From: Psychrobacter nivimaris | GTDB lineage: Bacteria; Pseudomonadota; Gammaproteobacteria; Pseudomonadales; Moraxellaceae | Length of the DNA stretch: 64,000 nt | Assembly (NCBI RefSeq): GCF_009812035.1 | Contig: NZ_VZIZ01000011.1 | Span: forward strand, 1 to 64,000 | Direction: 5' to 3' | Part shown: piece after piece, positions 37,616 to 46,615 of the stretch | Position numbering within the stretch: position 1 is the stretch's first letter | Layout: the number at the start of each line of letters is the position of its first letter | Translations under genes and position numbers: made by a program | The notes under the pieces: model-generated | What the model was told of the DNA's origin: nothing | Seen by the model: only the letters and a program-made list of their open reading frames with translations | The model's database searches: none

Positions 37616-38305
37616 ATGACTTTTGACAGCGTATTTATGGCAACCCTAGCCGCAATATTATTGACATTAGCAGCACACGTAATTGCACGTGTATTGGCAC
37701 GTAAATTATCATGGCTACCGATGGTCATTACCGCACTTGTCCTCGTGCTTGTTTTCCTATTTGTACTGCAGTGGGATTACAACAACTATTACAGCGCGGC
37801 AAAACCTGTATTTGACCATCTGTTGGGATATGTGACAGTACTTCTGGCTGTACCACTGGCGGCGATGAACTTTAAAGGCTTACCAGTCAAAAAACTCACT
37901 CTAATTGTCGCTATCGCTAGTGTCGTTGGCGCATTATTGCCTATGTCACTGGCCTATTTATTTTCGCTCAGTCATGAGACCCTATTGGCTTTCGCTACCC
38001 GTTCTGTTACGACGCCTATTGGCTTGAGTGTCGCAGATTTAATCAAAGCACCACTGGCAATGGCTAACCTAATTATCATCGTCTCAGGTCTGATAGGTGG
38101 TACGGTCGCTCGCTTTTTGTTCCGCGGTATCAATGACGACCGAGCCAAAGGTCTAGCACTGGGGTTAGCAGCTCACGCGTTTGGAACAGTAGAGGCATGG
38201 CAAATCAGTCATACAGCAGGACGTTATGCTGCATTTGGCTTGGCAGTGAACGGGTTGGTTACTGCGGTTTGGGTGCCTATTTTTATCAGCGCTATTGGTA
38301 TCTAG
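37616..38305 (+). CDS. LrgB/CidB family membrane protein
   Basis: 229 residues with about six to seven membrane helices. LrgB hallmarks are ATRSVTTPIGLSVAD and KGLALGLAAHAFGTVEAW. It forms an operon with the LrgA-like gene just upstream, and GGAGAG precedes the ATG by a few bases. The family has been linked to control of murein hydrolases and, in plants and some bacteria, to glycolate or pyruvate transport. Nothing in the surroundings chooses between these roles. Confidence 0.9.
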   Translation: MTFDSVFMATLAAILLTLAAHVIARVLARKLSWLPMVITALVLVLVFLFVLQWDYNNYYSAAKPVFDHLLGYVTVLLAVPLAAMNFKGLPVKKLTLIVAIASVVGALLPMSLAYLFSLSHETLLAFATRSVTTPIGLSVADLIKAPLAMANLIIIVSGLIGGTVARFLFRGINDDRAKGLALGLAAHAFGTVEAWQISHTAGRYAAFGLAVNGLVTAVWVPIFISAIGI

Positions 38306-38791
38306 TCATCACTAAAACCCTACCTAAACTATTCTTATATTTTTAAAAATTTAACCATTAATAGGCTTATTTACTGTTGATTTCAGATTAAAGATCACCT
38401 CGACTATTCAAATGTCATTATTATTTCTTAAAAAATTGAGACACTTTATTTATATGAATTCATAAGCGCAAAAAGCCCACTGCAAATGGCTCATTAAGTC
38501 ACTTAGAAAAGTTAGTGTATTGATTTATCTAAGGTTATTTAATAATAGAAATCTGGGTTTACAACTTAGTTTGTCAATCTGATGCGCCAAAAAGTTATTA
38601 TATGTTATAGTAAGCAACTATTATTTTTTGTATCTATTGCAAGTGGTTCCTTATTGAAAGTAATAATTGCTCAGCTGCTGTCCTCACGGTGGGCTAAATA
38701 ATTCTGCAAACTCAGTAACCGCTTAAGCGCCTAAATCAACGCATATGTAGGCAAAACAATTTGCTGTTATTCGATAAAAAGTGATTTTACT
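38306..38791. other. Intergenic region upstream of the lytic transglycosylase
   Basis: 486 very AT-rich bases with no credible frame and no strong terminator after lrgB. A more GC-rich patch near 38680-38740 (CTGCTGTCCTCACGGTGGGC) could form weak structure in the 5' leader, but I match it to no riboswitch class. Confidence 0.35.
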
Positions 38792-39598
38792 ATGATAAAT
38801 ACGGCTACTTTGATGACTCGCTGCTTATCTCCCCTTTTACTAAGTGCCATTGCTCTTTCGACCTTTTCTATCGCTGCCAATGCAGGCAATATGTATATCT
38901 ACAAAGACAAAGGTGGACAAGTACTGTTGACCAACGTCAATCCTAGTGGAAATTTTGATAAGTTTACGAAAAAAGTAAAAGTAACTTATTATAAAGACTC
39001 TAAGATGTATGATGGAAGTAGCGATAGCTATGGTAGCAGCGCCGCTAGCAACAGCGGAAGTCGCAACTCTTACGACAGCTACATTCGTGCGTCCGCTGAG
39101 CGCAATGGTGTTGACCCTGCCCTTATGAAAGCGATGATGCACACTGAATCAGCTTTTAATCCAAACGCACGCTCACCAGTGGGTGCACAAGGCCTTATGC
39201 AGTTAATGCCAGCGACTGCGCGCCGTTTCAATGTCAGCAATCCTTGGAACCCTGCAGATAATATCGAAGGATCAGCCAAATATATCGCGTGGCTCATGCG
39301 CCGCTTCAACAATAATGTCGAACATGCTGTCGCAGGCTACAATGCAGGTGAAGGCAATGTCGATAAATACGGTGGCATTCCTCCGTTCAAAGAAACACGT
39401 AACTATGTTCAAAGAGTGATGAGCCGTTATCATAGCTTGTATAAGAACGATGCCGGACTGTTTGGTGCAAGTATCAGTGCTAACAATCAAACCAGTAGCA
39501 CCAGTACAAGTAGTGGCTTACAAAATGTCAGTTACGGCACCAGCAGCAATGTGAATAGTGCCAGCTATGCCAACTCTGCCTATGCGGCTTTACGCTAA
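38792..39598 (+). CDS. Exported lytic transglycosylase, SLT domain
   Basis: 268 residues. A signal peptide ends near ANAG (about 32). The next 45 residues (MYIYKDKGGQVLLTNVN) look like a DUF4124-type domain. After a Ser/Tyr/Gly linker comes the SLT domain (about 98-225) with the catalytic Glu in MMHTESAFNP, then GAQGLMQLMPATARRF, AGYNAGEGNVDKYGGIPPF and ETRNYVQRVM. It cleaves peptidoglycan glycan strands to anhydromuropeptides. The C-terminal 40 residues are Ser/Asn/Thr-rich and probably disordered. It lies downstream of the LrgAB-like pair, which is suggestive but not proof of a link. Confidence 0.92.
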   Translation: MINTATLMTRCLSPLLLSAIALSTFSIAANAGNMYIYKDKGGQVLLTNVNPSGNFDKFTKKVKVTYYKDSKMYDGSSDSYGSSAASNSGSRNSYDSYIRASAERNGVDPALMKAMMHTESAFNPNARSPVGAQGLMQLMPATARRFNVSNPWNPADNIEGSAKYIAWLMRRFNNNVEHAVAGYNAGEGNVDKYGGIPPFKETRNYVQRVMSRYHSLYKNDAGLFGASISANNQTSSTSTSSGLQNVSYGTSSNVNSASYANSAYAALR

Positions 39599-39614
39599 GC
39601 CAGTTACCTAAAAG

Positions 39615-39664
39615 CCAGACATAAAAAAGCCCATTAACGAATTAATAGGCTTTTTTATGTCTGG
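39615..39664. terminator. Bidirectional terminator between lytic transglycosylase and tsf
   Basis: Perfect 17-bp inverted repeat CCAGACATAAAAAAGCC/GGCTTTTTTATGTCTGG around a 16-base centre that can pair further (ATTAA/TTAAT). It lies between convergent genes. Confidence 0.88.
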
Positions 39665-39769
39665 ATGCTTTATGTCTTGAGGCTTCATATTTTGATGCAT
39701 TAAGAGTAATAAAGCCAAACTGTGAGCCACAATTAAGTACTCACAGCCTGATCCAATACTATTTGGTAC

Positions 39770-40651
39770 TTACTTGTTGGCAGCCTGAGTTGCAGCAACT
39801 TCAGCAGCGAAGTCTTCTTGCTTCTTCTCGATGCCTTCACCAACTTCTAGACGTTTGAAGCCAAGTACTTTTACGCCTTCAGCTTTTAGGACTTCGCCAA
39901 CTTTCTTGTCGTTGTCCATGACGTATGGCTGACGTAGTAAAGTTACTTCGTCTAGGTACTTACGTAGGCCACCTTCAATCATTTTTTCAACGATGTTATC
40001 AGGCTTGCCAGACTCACGAGCTTTTGCTTCGATGATGTCTTTTTCGCGTGCCAATACGTCAGCAGCAACATCTTCGTCATCTACAGCAACAGGGTTGAAT
40101 GCAGCGATATGCATAGCAAGGTTCTTACCAGTGTCAGCGTCGCCACCTTCATAAGATACCACTACACCGATACGCAGACCATGACGGTATGCAGCGATGT
40201 TAGCACCTTCAAGGGTTTCAACACGGCGAATCTGGATGTTTTCACCGATTTTCTGTACTAGTGATACACGTGCTTCTTCAACAGTCTGACCTTCGCCATA
40301 AGACAATTCAGAGATAGCAGCAACGTCAGTTACGTTGTTTTCTAATGCAAGGTTAGCAACTTTTTCTGCAAATGCAGTGAAGCTGTCATCTTTTGCAACG
40401 AAATCAGTCTGGCAGTTAACTTCTAACAAGAATGCTTTGTTTTCGCCTTGAGCGATGATGATAGCGCCGTCAGCTGCGATGTTACCCGCTTTTTTAGCTG
40501 CTTTAGCTTGACCAGATTTACGTAGGTTATCAATGGCAACTTCAACATCACCGTTTGATTCTTCTAACGCTTTTTTACATTCCATCATGCCAAGACCAGT
40601 ACGGTCACGCAATTCTTTTACCATTTTGGCAGATACTTTTACTTCTGTCAT
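39770..40651 (-). CDS. tsf: Elongation factor Ts
   Basis: EF-Ts recycles EF-Tu by nucleotide exchange. The 293 residues match family length. The N-terminal UBA-like domain has [19 protein letters not shown], followed by [15 protein letters not shown], the diagnostic EF-Ts core, and the C-terminal [23 protein letters not shown] lies 7 bases before the ATG. It follows rpsB, as in most bacteria, with an unusually long gap of about 370 bases containing hairpins. Confidence 0.97.
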   Translation of the reverse strand: MTEVKVSAKMVKELRDRTGLGMMECKKALEESNGDVEVAIDNLRKSGQAKAAKKAGNIAADGAIIIAQGENKAFLLEVNCQTDFVAKDDSFTAFAEKVANLALENNVTDVAAISELSYGEGQTVEEARVSLVQKIGENIQIRRVETLEGANIAAYRHGLRIGVVVSYEGGDADTGKNLAMHIAAFNPVAVDDEDVAADVLAREKDIIEAKARESGKPDNIVEKMIEGGLRKYLDEVTLLRQPYVMDNDKKVGEVLKAEGVKVLGFKRLEVGEGIEKKQEDFAAEVAATQAANK

Positions 40652-41025
40652 AAGAGTTACCTTAGTATAGTTATGTATAGGAGTGCTGTATTTCTAAATG
40701 CTGTATTTCTATTCAATATCTTGGTATTACTTAAAATCTAGCAGACAGCTCGTTTTGAACGATTACTAATATAGCCATAAATGATGTCAAACAAATAACA
40801 TCTCTATAATATAGCGATATGACCAGTAGGAGCGATAATACTCGCTCAATAGCTGCTCGCTTATACGCATGGCATATTAATAAGGCTTTATTCAATAACA
40901 AGGCATGACGAGTAAAACTACATCATGCCTATTATGAGCTTATACGCTGTTCAAAACATTATATGGATGCTGATAGATACACTATCAAGACATCCTTACA
41001 AAGTTAAACTTTTTAAGTCAGCTAC
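40652..41025 (-). other. rpsB-tsf intergenic region
   Basis: 374 bases between two co-directional translation genes. It holds two hairpins: GGATG-c-TGATAG/CTATCA-aga-CATCC at 40965-40995, 30 bases after rpsB, and a perfect 8-bp AGGCATGA/TCATGCCT at 40901-40930. Neither has a T run on the minus strand, so attenuation or RNA processing between rpsB and tsf is more likely than full termination. Confidence 0.5.
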
Positions 41026-41817
41026 TTATTCTGCTGGAGTTGCAGCAGCTTCTTCTGCAGCTGGCGCTTCTTCGGTTGCAGCAGGTGCTTGCTCAGCTTT
41101 ACCACCAGCTTGAGTTTGTGCGTATTCTTTACCAGCGATGATAGCATCAGCCATAGAAGTTACGTACAAAGTCACAGCACGGATAGCATCATCGTTAGCT
41201 GGGATGATGTAATCAACGTTGTCTGGGCTAGAGTTAGTATCAACGATACCGATAACTGGGATACCCAAGTTCTTGGCTTCTTTAATAGCGATCGCTTCGT
41301 GATCTACGTCTACTACGAAGATAGCGTCAGGTAGGCCGCCCATGTCTTTGATACCACCTAGTGAACGCTCAAGTTTTTCCATATCGCGAGTACGCTCTAG
41401 CGCTTCACGCTTAGTTAGCTTAGCGAAAGTACCGTCTTCTGCTTGCTTTTCTAGCTCTTTTAGACGGTTGATTGACTGGCGTAGTGTTTTCCAGTTAGTC
41501 AACATACCACCTAACCAGCGATGGTCAACGTATGGCATGCCAGCGCGAGCTGCTTGCTCACGTACGATACCGCTTGCAGCGCGTTTAGTACCAACAAATA
41601 ATACTTTGTTTTTCTTAGCAGCTAGGCCGTTTACGTAAGTCAACGCTTCGTTGAACGCTTTTACGGTGTGCTCTAAGTTGATGATATGGATTTTGTTACG
41701 TGCGCCAAAGATGTATGGACCCATTTTTGGGTTCCAAAAACGTGTTTGGTGACCAAAGTGAGCGCCTGCTTGTAGTAAGTCGCGCATTTCGATTTTGGTT
41801 GGATTCTTTGTAGCCAT
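41026..41817 (-). CDS. rpsB: 30S ribosomal protein S2
   Basis: S2 binds the head-body junction of the 30S subunit and is needed for S1 attachment. The 263-residue protein has the N-terminal [35 protein letters not shown] and [24 protein letters not shown]. The C-terminal 25 residues are an Ala/Glu/Pro-rich tail ([20 protein letters not shown]), common in this family. AGGATA lies upstream of the ATG. It is first in rpsB-tsf; S2 often represses its own operon through the leader, which is consistent with the long untranslated region upstream but not shown. Confidence 0.97.
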   Translation of the reverse strand: MATKNPTKIEMRDLLQAGAHFGHQTRFWNPKMGPYIFGARNKIHIINLEHTVKAFNEALTYVNGLAAKKNKVLFVGTKRAASGIVREQAARAGMPYVDHRWLGGMLTNWKTLRQSINRLKELEKQAEDGTFAKLTKREALERTRDMEKLERSLGGIKDMGGLPDAIFVVDVDHEAIAIKEAKNLGIPVIGIVDTNSSPDNVDYIIPANDDAIRAVTLYVTSMADAIIAGKEYAQTQAGGKAEQAPAATEEAPAAEEAAATPAE

Positions 41818-42281
41818 GAGAATATATCCTATTGGTTGGGTTATGCCTCCACATCACAAAAACAGCCTATTTAGCGACACGCATCTGCTACCAGTTAGTT
41901 TTCATTAGTAATGCACTAACAGATCACAAATTAATCAAGTCGCCAAACACCCAGCAATTTTTTGCCATGATGTGTGTGTCATTGGTTGGTTTAAAAAAGA
42001 AGCTATCGCTAGATTGAAGCAAATGCCCAAATCTAAACTATAAAGTGAATTATAAAAAATAGCTGCGCTGTATTTTATCACATAACGTCTTAGAATCTCC
42101 AGCAGTTTATTCGTAGCGTATCAATAAGATAAAAACAAACTATGGCGATAATAAAACAAAAAAAGCGACACATTTGCATCGCTTTTTTCATGATTGTCTT
42201 TTTAACAGCTATTTTTCAAGCAGGGTTACCGCCGTCACTCTTTTATAGTTATCACTCGTTTGCAGAGTGATTGACTATAAC
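41818..42281. other. Intergenic region upstream of rpsB
   Basis: 464 bases that must contain the rpsB promoter and leader (41818 to about 42050) and the end of the upstream chemosensory-type operon. A 61-codon plus-strand frame at 41832-42017 is not believed. The leader could carry an S2-binding structure, but I could not draw one with confidence. Confidence 0.4.
42158..42188 (-). terminator. Terminator of the CheA-like/CheX operon
   Basis: AAAAAAAGCGA/TCGCTTTTTT inverted repeat with a 10-base loop, about 95 bases past the last cheX stop codon on the minus strand. The stem is short in GC but the T run is good. Confidence 0.65.
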
Positions 42282-42731
42282 TTATGCAATGCAAATACCA
42301 ATGACCGCCTTGTAACCACGCCACGTAAATGGTGTGATGTAGCTTTGACGGTCTTTAGGTAAATAAGACACGCTTGGCGCACTCTCTACAATGTGCGGCG
42401 GCGAGATAATAAACTCTGAACCAAACTCTGTACGAGCGTTACCTGAGATTGTATTGGCCATTTCACCCAACAAATCTTTCATCATCGTGATTGAAGAGTC
42501 AGGCTCGCCCATCACTTTGATGACTTCTCGCAACATCACGCTTGGTGCACTGACATAGACGCAGCCTTCTAAAGGCCCTGATATCTTAATGACACCGCTA
42601 TAATCAAAGCCAATCGCGCTTTTGTTGTTGTTCAAGTAAGGGGTATCAATTGACACTTCCGAGCCATCGATTTGCGCAAAAAACGCATTGATCGAGCTTA
42701 GAAACACACCCAATTTTTCTACTTTAACCAT
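42282..42731 (-). CDS. CheX-type phosphatase, second copy
   Basis: 149 residues of the CheX/CheC superfamily. The phosphatase motif ExxN is intact in LLGEMANTISGNARTEFGSEF (Glu90, Asn93), and the fold-typical YSGVIKISGPLEGCVYVSA and SPPHIVESA segments are present. CheX dephosphorylates CheY-P. It is the last gene of a five-gene minus-strand operon, 35 bases after its paralogue. The two copies share layout (P-Y-L near 30, GVI-IS near 47, GNAR-EFGSEF near 97) but have diverged, which suggests an old duplication with possible specialisation. Confidence 0.88.
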   Translation of the reverse strand: MVKVEKLGVFLSSINAFFAQIDGSEVSIDTPYLNNNKSAIGFDYSGVIKISGPLEGCVYVSAPSVMLREVIKVMGEPDSSITMMKDLLGEMANTISGNARTEFGSEFIISPPHIVESAPSVSYLPKDRQSYITPFTWRGYKAVIGICIA

Positions 42732-42766
42732 AATATATTAATATCCATCTGTATTACGTGGCAGCA

Positions 42767-43216
42767 TTAGTCTTGCAAACAAACCACAATCTCGCCTACT
42801 TGAGAATGCCAAGTGATGGGGATGATAAAAGAACGCTCATCGTTCGGCAATACAATACTTTGCGGCGCACCTTTGAACACAAATGGTACAGAGATATGAA
42901 ACTCTGAGCCAAACTCTTTGCGTGCATTGCCTGCGATTGTATTGGCCACTTCCCCAGCCAGATCTACATAGTTCTCTTCACTTTTATCGGTTTCGCCCAT
43001 GCTGTCTAAGATTGAAGACAGCAAGTCACGCGTCGCCGAAAAATATACCACGCCTTTTTGGCCACCAGATATACCAATCACGCCCGTATAATCGTGGACT
43101 TTTGGCTGTTTGTTTTCTAGTAAGTAAGGGGTATCAGCAATAAGCTCCTCTCCCCCAAACTGGTCAAAATAATTACTAATAATACTTAAAAAAATCTGTA
43201 GCTTTTGCTCTTTCAT
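42767..43216 (-). CDS. CheX-type phosphatase, first copy
   Basis: 149 residues, same family and length as its downstream neighbour. The ExxN phosphatase motif is intact in LAGEVANTIAGNARKEFGSEF (Glu89, Asn92). Other shared segments are YTGVIGISGGQKGVVYFSA and ISVPFVFKGAP. It lies 30 bases downstream of the CheY-like gene, whose phosphorylated form is the expected substrate. A weak ribosome binding site precedes the ATG, as is usual within an operon. Confidence 0.88.
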   Translation of the reverse strand: MKEQKLQIFLSIISNYFDQFGGEELIADTPYLLENKQPKVHDYTGVIGISGGQKGVVYFSATRDLLSSILDSMGETDKSEENYVDLAGEVANTIAGNARKEFGSEFHISVPFVFKGAPQSIVLPNDERSFIIPITWHSQVGEIVVCLQD

Positions 43217-43246
43217 AATGACATCTGCTTTGGTCGATGAATGGTA

Positions 43247-43609
43247 TTAGTCTTGCATCAGCTCATACAAAGACTCGACAAGCTCCTCTTCTGAGAAGGG
43301 CTTGCACAAAAAGCCGCTAGCACCTAGTGACAATGCTTCAATGCCGGTGGCTTTATCCGATAACGCTGATACCACTAAAATGCGTACTTCAGGATCAATC
43401 GCGATGATTTTTTCAATACATTCTAGCCCATCCATTTGTGGCATGGTTAAGTCCATGGTGATCACATCAGGACGATGGACATTGAACTTTTCGATGGCTT
43501 GAACACCACTAGTCGCTGTCGCAACCAACATGAACTTTCCTGAATCGTATGCGCGCTGAATACGGTTTCTAATAATATTTGAATCATCAACAATCATTAA
43601 CTTATGCAT
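43247..43609 (-). CDS. CheY-like single-domain response regulator
   Basis: 120 residues, a receiver domain alone with no output domain. The acidic pair is Asp8/Asp9 (IVDDS), the phosphoacceptor is Asp53 (ITMDLTMPQMDG), the switch Ser is in LVVSALSD and the conserved Lys is in FLCKPFSEEE. It sits between a CheA-like kinase and two CheX genes in the same operon, so it is the probable phosphorylation target of the one and substrate of the others. With no DNA-binding or enzymatic domain its output must be a protein contact that cannot be inferred here. Confidence 0.93.
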   Translation of the reverse strand: MHKLMIVDDSNIIRNRIQRAYDSGKFMLVATATSGVQAIEKFNVHRPDVITMDLTMPQMDGLECIEKIIAIDPEVRILVVSALSDKATGIEALSLGASGFLCKPFSEEELVESLYELMQD

Positions 43610-43670
43610 AACTTATCTACTACCTTTAATGAAGTGCTTGTCGTCCCTGACAATATAATTACTATTTTGA

Positions 43671-45851
43671 TTAAGCTTTAGGTAAAGTAATGACAAACCG
43701 CGTCATCTGACCCAGCTCGCTATTTACGTTAAGTTTGCCATCATACTCTTTTACTTTTGCTTTGATGATATCAAGTCCAACACCGCGACCGCCGTCTTCA
43801 TCTGCGTTCTCTTTGGTAGAGAATCCAGAAGAGAACAGCTGTTTGAGCAAGTCACCTTTACTAAGCTGATTTGCCTCTTCCGTACCGAAACGACCTTCTT
43901 GAATCAGTTTATTACGGATGTTGTCATAGTTGATACCCTGTCCATCGTCTTGAACAACCAACATGAAGTTTGAACCGTTGTCTTGCACTTCCAAATCAAT
44001 GGTCCCAACGTCAGGTTTGCCAGTAGTATGACGCACACTTGGTGACTCGATACCATGGACTACTGCATTACGCAGCAACTGAATACTGATTTCTTTGATT
44101 GGCTTTGCAAGATGTGCCGGAATACTGGTTTGGGTTAGCGTCGTACTTTTTAGCTGTACTCGCTTGCCTTGTCTTGCAGCAATTTCTTTTGTAAATTCAT
44201 TGTAAAAAGACAATAAATCGTCATCTGCTTCATTGTCTAAGTCGATATCTAGCCCACCATCGAAGTCAGCATTGCTAGCTGCATGATCTGCTACTGGATT
44301 TTGAGTAGCGACCGGTGCTTGTATGGTTGACGCCTTAGCTGCTGACGGTGCTGAGCGGTTGATACGCTCACCCAACGTCGCAATCGTGTTCGATAAGCTA
44401 AGCAAATCATCCAAATGTACTGCCAATGGCAAGAATTCATTACCAGACAACTGACCTTGGTTTTGTAATGCATGTAACTTGTCTTCAGCATCAGAAGCAA
44501 TCTTTGTAAAGCTATGTAGTTTTAGTGCTGATGCTTCACCTTTTAAGCTATGCATTTCACGATAAATAGCTTTCAATTTGCCTTCAAGCTCGTATTGTGA
44601 GCTACCAGGATTTTTCAAGATATTATTCATTTTCTCGATATGCGCTTGTGTATTACCAATAAACTCATTAATAATCTTTGGATTCACATTCAAGATAGTC
44701 GTTAACATCTCAATCTGCATATCGTTTTGTGAACGCTCTTTTTCTAGGCGCTGTTCTAAGTAGACTGCATCTGATACATCGTTCACGTTGACCAAGATAC
44801 GGGCAATGTCTTTATTGTCATAAACACGTGAGAATTTAAAATCCAAGAAGCGATTATCAAGATTTTTGTCTTCAGACAAATTATGCAGCATGACTTTATT
44901 TAATGGGTTAAGTGAATCTACCAGCTTTTCTTTAACGCGAGGGTTATAGAGCTGCTCAATGAATTGCTGTGTGGTCTTGAGGTCTTTATCAGAGATACGA
45001 CCGCGCAAGACATTAGTAAAGTTTTCCCCTGCCAAGCGATCAGAGCCGATGATATTGTTCAGCGCACGAGAATGCTGTTGACCAATATTCAAGTCTTTAT
45101 CAAGTAGGAAAAGACCCGTATTTACCGTTTCCATAATCTCTTGCGTTTCTTGGCGAGCGGCAAGTGCTTCAGCATCCGTCTCACGTAGACGACGTACAAA
45201 GAAGAATACGAAGATTAGGAAGTAGGTAAAGATAGCGGCAACACCAAGTACCTGGATAAGACGAATGGTAGTTGCTTGACGCTCTGCACTATTAAATACA
45301 TCTTTTGTCAGATTATCCAAAGAGTCGTTAATAAACAAACTTGATGTCTTCGCCTGTTCAACGGCCTGCGTCAATTCATCAGCAGACGTTACCATGATAT
45401 TATCAGCATCTTTTAGATATGTTTGAATCTTAGGCTCTAGCGCTTTCCATTGCTCATTGGCCGCAGCAATATTGGTTTGTGCTTGACCATCAATTTTTGG
45501 CAAGTCATAGCTATTACCTTCTGCATCTGTAATTGTACTGCCTTGCTCAATAGCAGCAATCGAGCTGGTGATTAGCGCAGTATTTTGTTCTAAACGGCTT
45601 AGCACTCGTTGTATGTGCGGAGAGTTAGTATCCTCACCATAACTACTGTCTAAATCGAAAAGATCTTTAATTACTGCCTGTGCACTGTTTGCCACTTGGT
45701 TAGTTTGGTCAATTAAAGCCGTGTTTCGTTCTAATAAATTTGAGGTATAAAACGTGAACGCTAGCAAAGCACCGATTAGAGATAAAAATAGTGCAATTGA
45801 AATAATCAGACCTTGATAGCGCTTATTGTCGACATTAGGTACGGTTGCCAT
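43671..45851 (-). CDS. Membrane CheA-like histidine kinase without CheW domain
   Basis: 726 residues. Two membrane helices (about 15-37 and 198-220) flank a mostly helical periplasmic domain of about 160 residues that resembles sensor domains of PilJ/MCP type. A PAS-like region follows (about 235-370), then an HPt domain with phospho-His434 in MHSLKGEASALKLHSF. A Q/A/D-rich linker leads to a CheA-type ATPase (about 540-726): LLRNAVVHGIES, DDGQGINYD, FSSGFSTKE, GGRGVGLDIIKAKV. The protein stops right after the ATPase, so the P5/CheW-like domain of CheA is missing; there is no HisKA dimerisation helix pair. AAGGAA lies 8 bases upstream of the ATG. It follows the solute-binding-like gene by 12 bases. 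Confidence 0.88.
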   Translation of the reverse strand: MATVPNVDNKRYQGLIISIALFLSLIGALLAFTFYTSNLLERNTALIDQTNQVANSAQAVIKDLFDLDSSYGEDTNSPHIQRVLSRLEQNTALITSSIAAIEQGSTITDAEGNSYDLPKIDGQAQTNIAAANEQWKALEPKIQTYLKDADNIMVTSADELTQAVEQAKTSSLFINDSLDNLTKDVFNSAERQATTIRLIQVLGVAAIFTYFLIFVFFFVRRLRETDAEALAARQETQEIMETVNTGLFLLDKDLNIGQQHSRALNNIIGSDRLAGENFTNVLRGRISDKDLKTTQQFIEQLYNPRVKEKLVDSLNPLNKVMLHNLSEDKNLDNRFLDFKFSRVYDNKDIARILVNVNDVSDAVYLEQRLEKERSQNDMQIEMLTTILNVNPKIINEFIGNTQAHIEKMNNILKNPGSSQYELEGKLKAIYREMHSLKGEASALKLHSFTKIASDAEDKLHALQNQGQLSGNEFLPLAVHLDDLLSLSNTIATLGERINRSAPSAAKASTIQAPVATQNPVADHAASNADFDGGLDIDLDNEADDDLLSFYNEFTKEIAARQGKRVQLKSTTLTQTSIPAHLAKPIKEISIQLLRNAVVHGIESPSVRHTTGKPDVGTIDLEVQDNGSNFMLVVQDDGQGINYDNIRNKLIQEGRFGTEEANQLSKGDLLKQLFSSGFSTKENADEDGGRGVGLDIIKAKVKEYDGKLNVNSELGQMTRFVITLPKA

Positions 45852-45863
45852 CTTCAGAATTCC

Positions 45864-46526
45864 TTAGTTCAATTGCTTAGTATTGGTGTCAGATTCGCTC
45901 TTTTCAGCAGGGTCAGCTTCACCCAACCAGCGCGCCTCAATTTCTTTAAATGTCCCTTTTTCTTTTAGTTTGGCAATACCTTCATTAACCGTTTTGATAA
46001 GCTGAGTATTTTCTTTTGCCATGAGCACCACTTGCTGGGCTGAAGGTGCATCTGCAGCTTCATAGGGTACAATTTTCACTTTATGCTCAGGATAGCCTTT
46101 GACGATATATTGCAAGACTGGCATATCGTACAAGAAGACATCCGTATTACCTTGAACCAAATCCTGATACGCCAAAAATGCTGTAGGTCTTGAAATTAGC
46201 TCAACTGAACTGCCCATCTCTTTTAGCGTGTCTTCTTCTTTAGAGCCTTCTAACGTACCTGCTCTTAGACCTTTTATATCGTTTAAGCCTTTTATATCGA
46301 ACTTACCTTCCAAATACATGATAGTAGCTGGGTTGAAAAAGTATGGTGTTGATAGACCATATCTCACTGCCCGATCGTCTTTGTAAGAAATACCAGAAAT
46401 CGCTAGATCACGCTTTCCTGTTTCGACGCTATCGAACATGTCTTGCCAAGTTTCCTTGTAAAACTCGACTTTGAACCCCTGCTCTTCACCAATAGCACGA
46501 ATTGAATCAACATCAGTGCCTTGCAT
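45864..46526 (-). CDS. Solute-binding protein family 3-like, N-terminus missing
   Basis: 220 residues from the first ATG. The body matches amino-acid type periplasmic binding proteins (SBP_bac_3): QGTDVDSIRAIGEEQGFKVEF, GKRDLAISGISYKDDRAVRYGLSTPYF, GLRAGTLEGSKEEDTLKE and GTFKEIEARWLGE. The normal signal peptide and first beta strand are absent. Homology runs about 8-10 codons upstream of the ATG (GYQTLANINGN), but a stop codon lies 23 codons before the ATG and a terminator hairpin just beyond, leaving no room for an export signal. So this is a 5'-truncated remnant, or a cytoplasmic leftover domain. It is 12 bases from the kinase gene and may still drive or couple its translation. Confidence 0.75.
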   Translation of the reverse strand: MQGTDVDSIRAIGEEQGFKVEFYKETWQDMFDSVETGKRDLAISGISYKDDRAVRYGLSTPYFFNPATIMYLEGKFDIKGLNDIKGLRAGTLEGSKEEDTLKEMGSSVELISRPTAFLAYQDLVQGNTDVFLYDMPVLQYIVKGYPEHKVKIVPYEAADAPSAQQVVLMAKENTQLIKTVNEGIAKLKEKGTFKEIEARWLGEADPAEKSESDTNTKQLN

Positions 46527-46615
46527 ATTGCCATTTATGTTTGCTAAAGTCTGATAACCGTTGCTACTTAAAGTCTCTATAAGACTTGATCCTTAACTGA
46601 ATAATTATTCAACAC

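Noticed and set aside
38640..38791. Possible riboswitch before the lytic transglycosylase
   Set aside because: A GC-richer patch with weak pairing was seen, but it does not match the c-di-GMP, c-di-AMP or other consensus elements I know.
41832..42017. 61-codon plus-strand frame upstream of rpsB
   Set aside because: It overlaps the expected rpsB leader on the other strand, has no binding site and no recognisable sequence.
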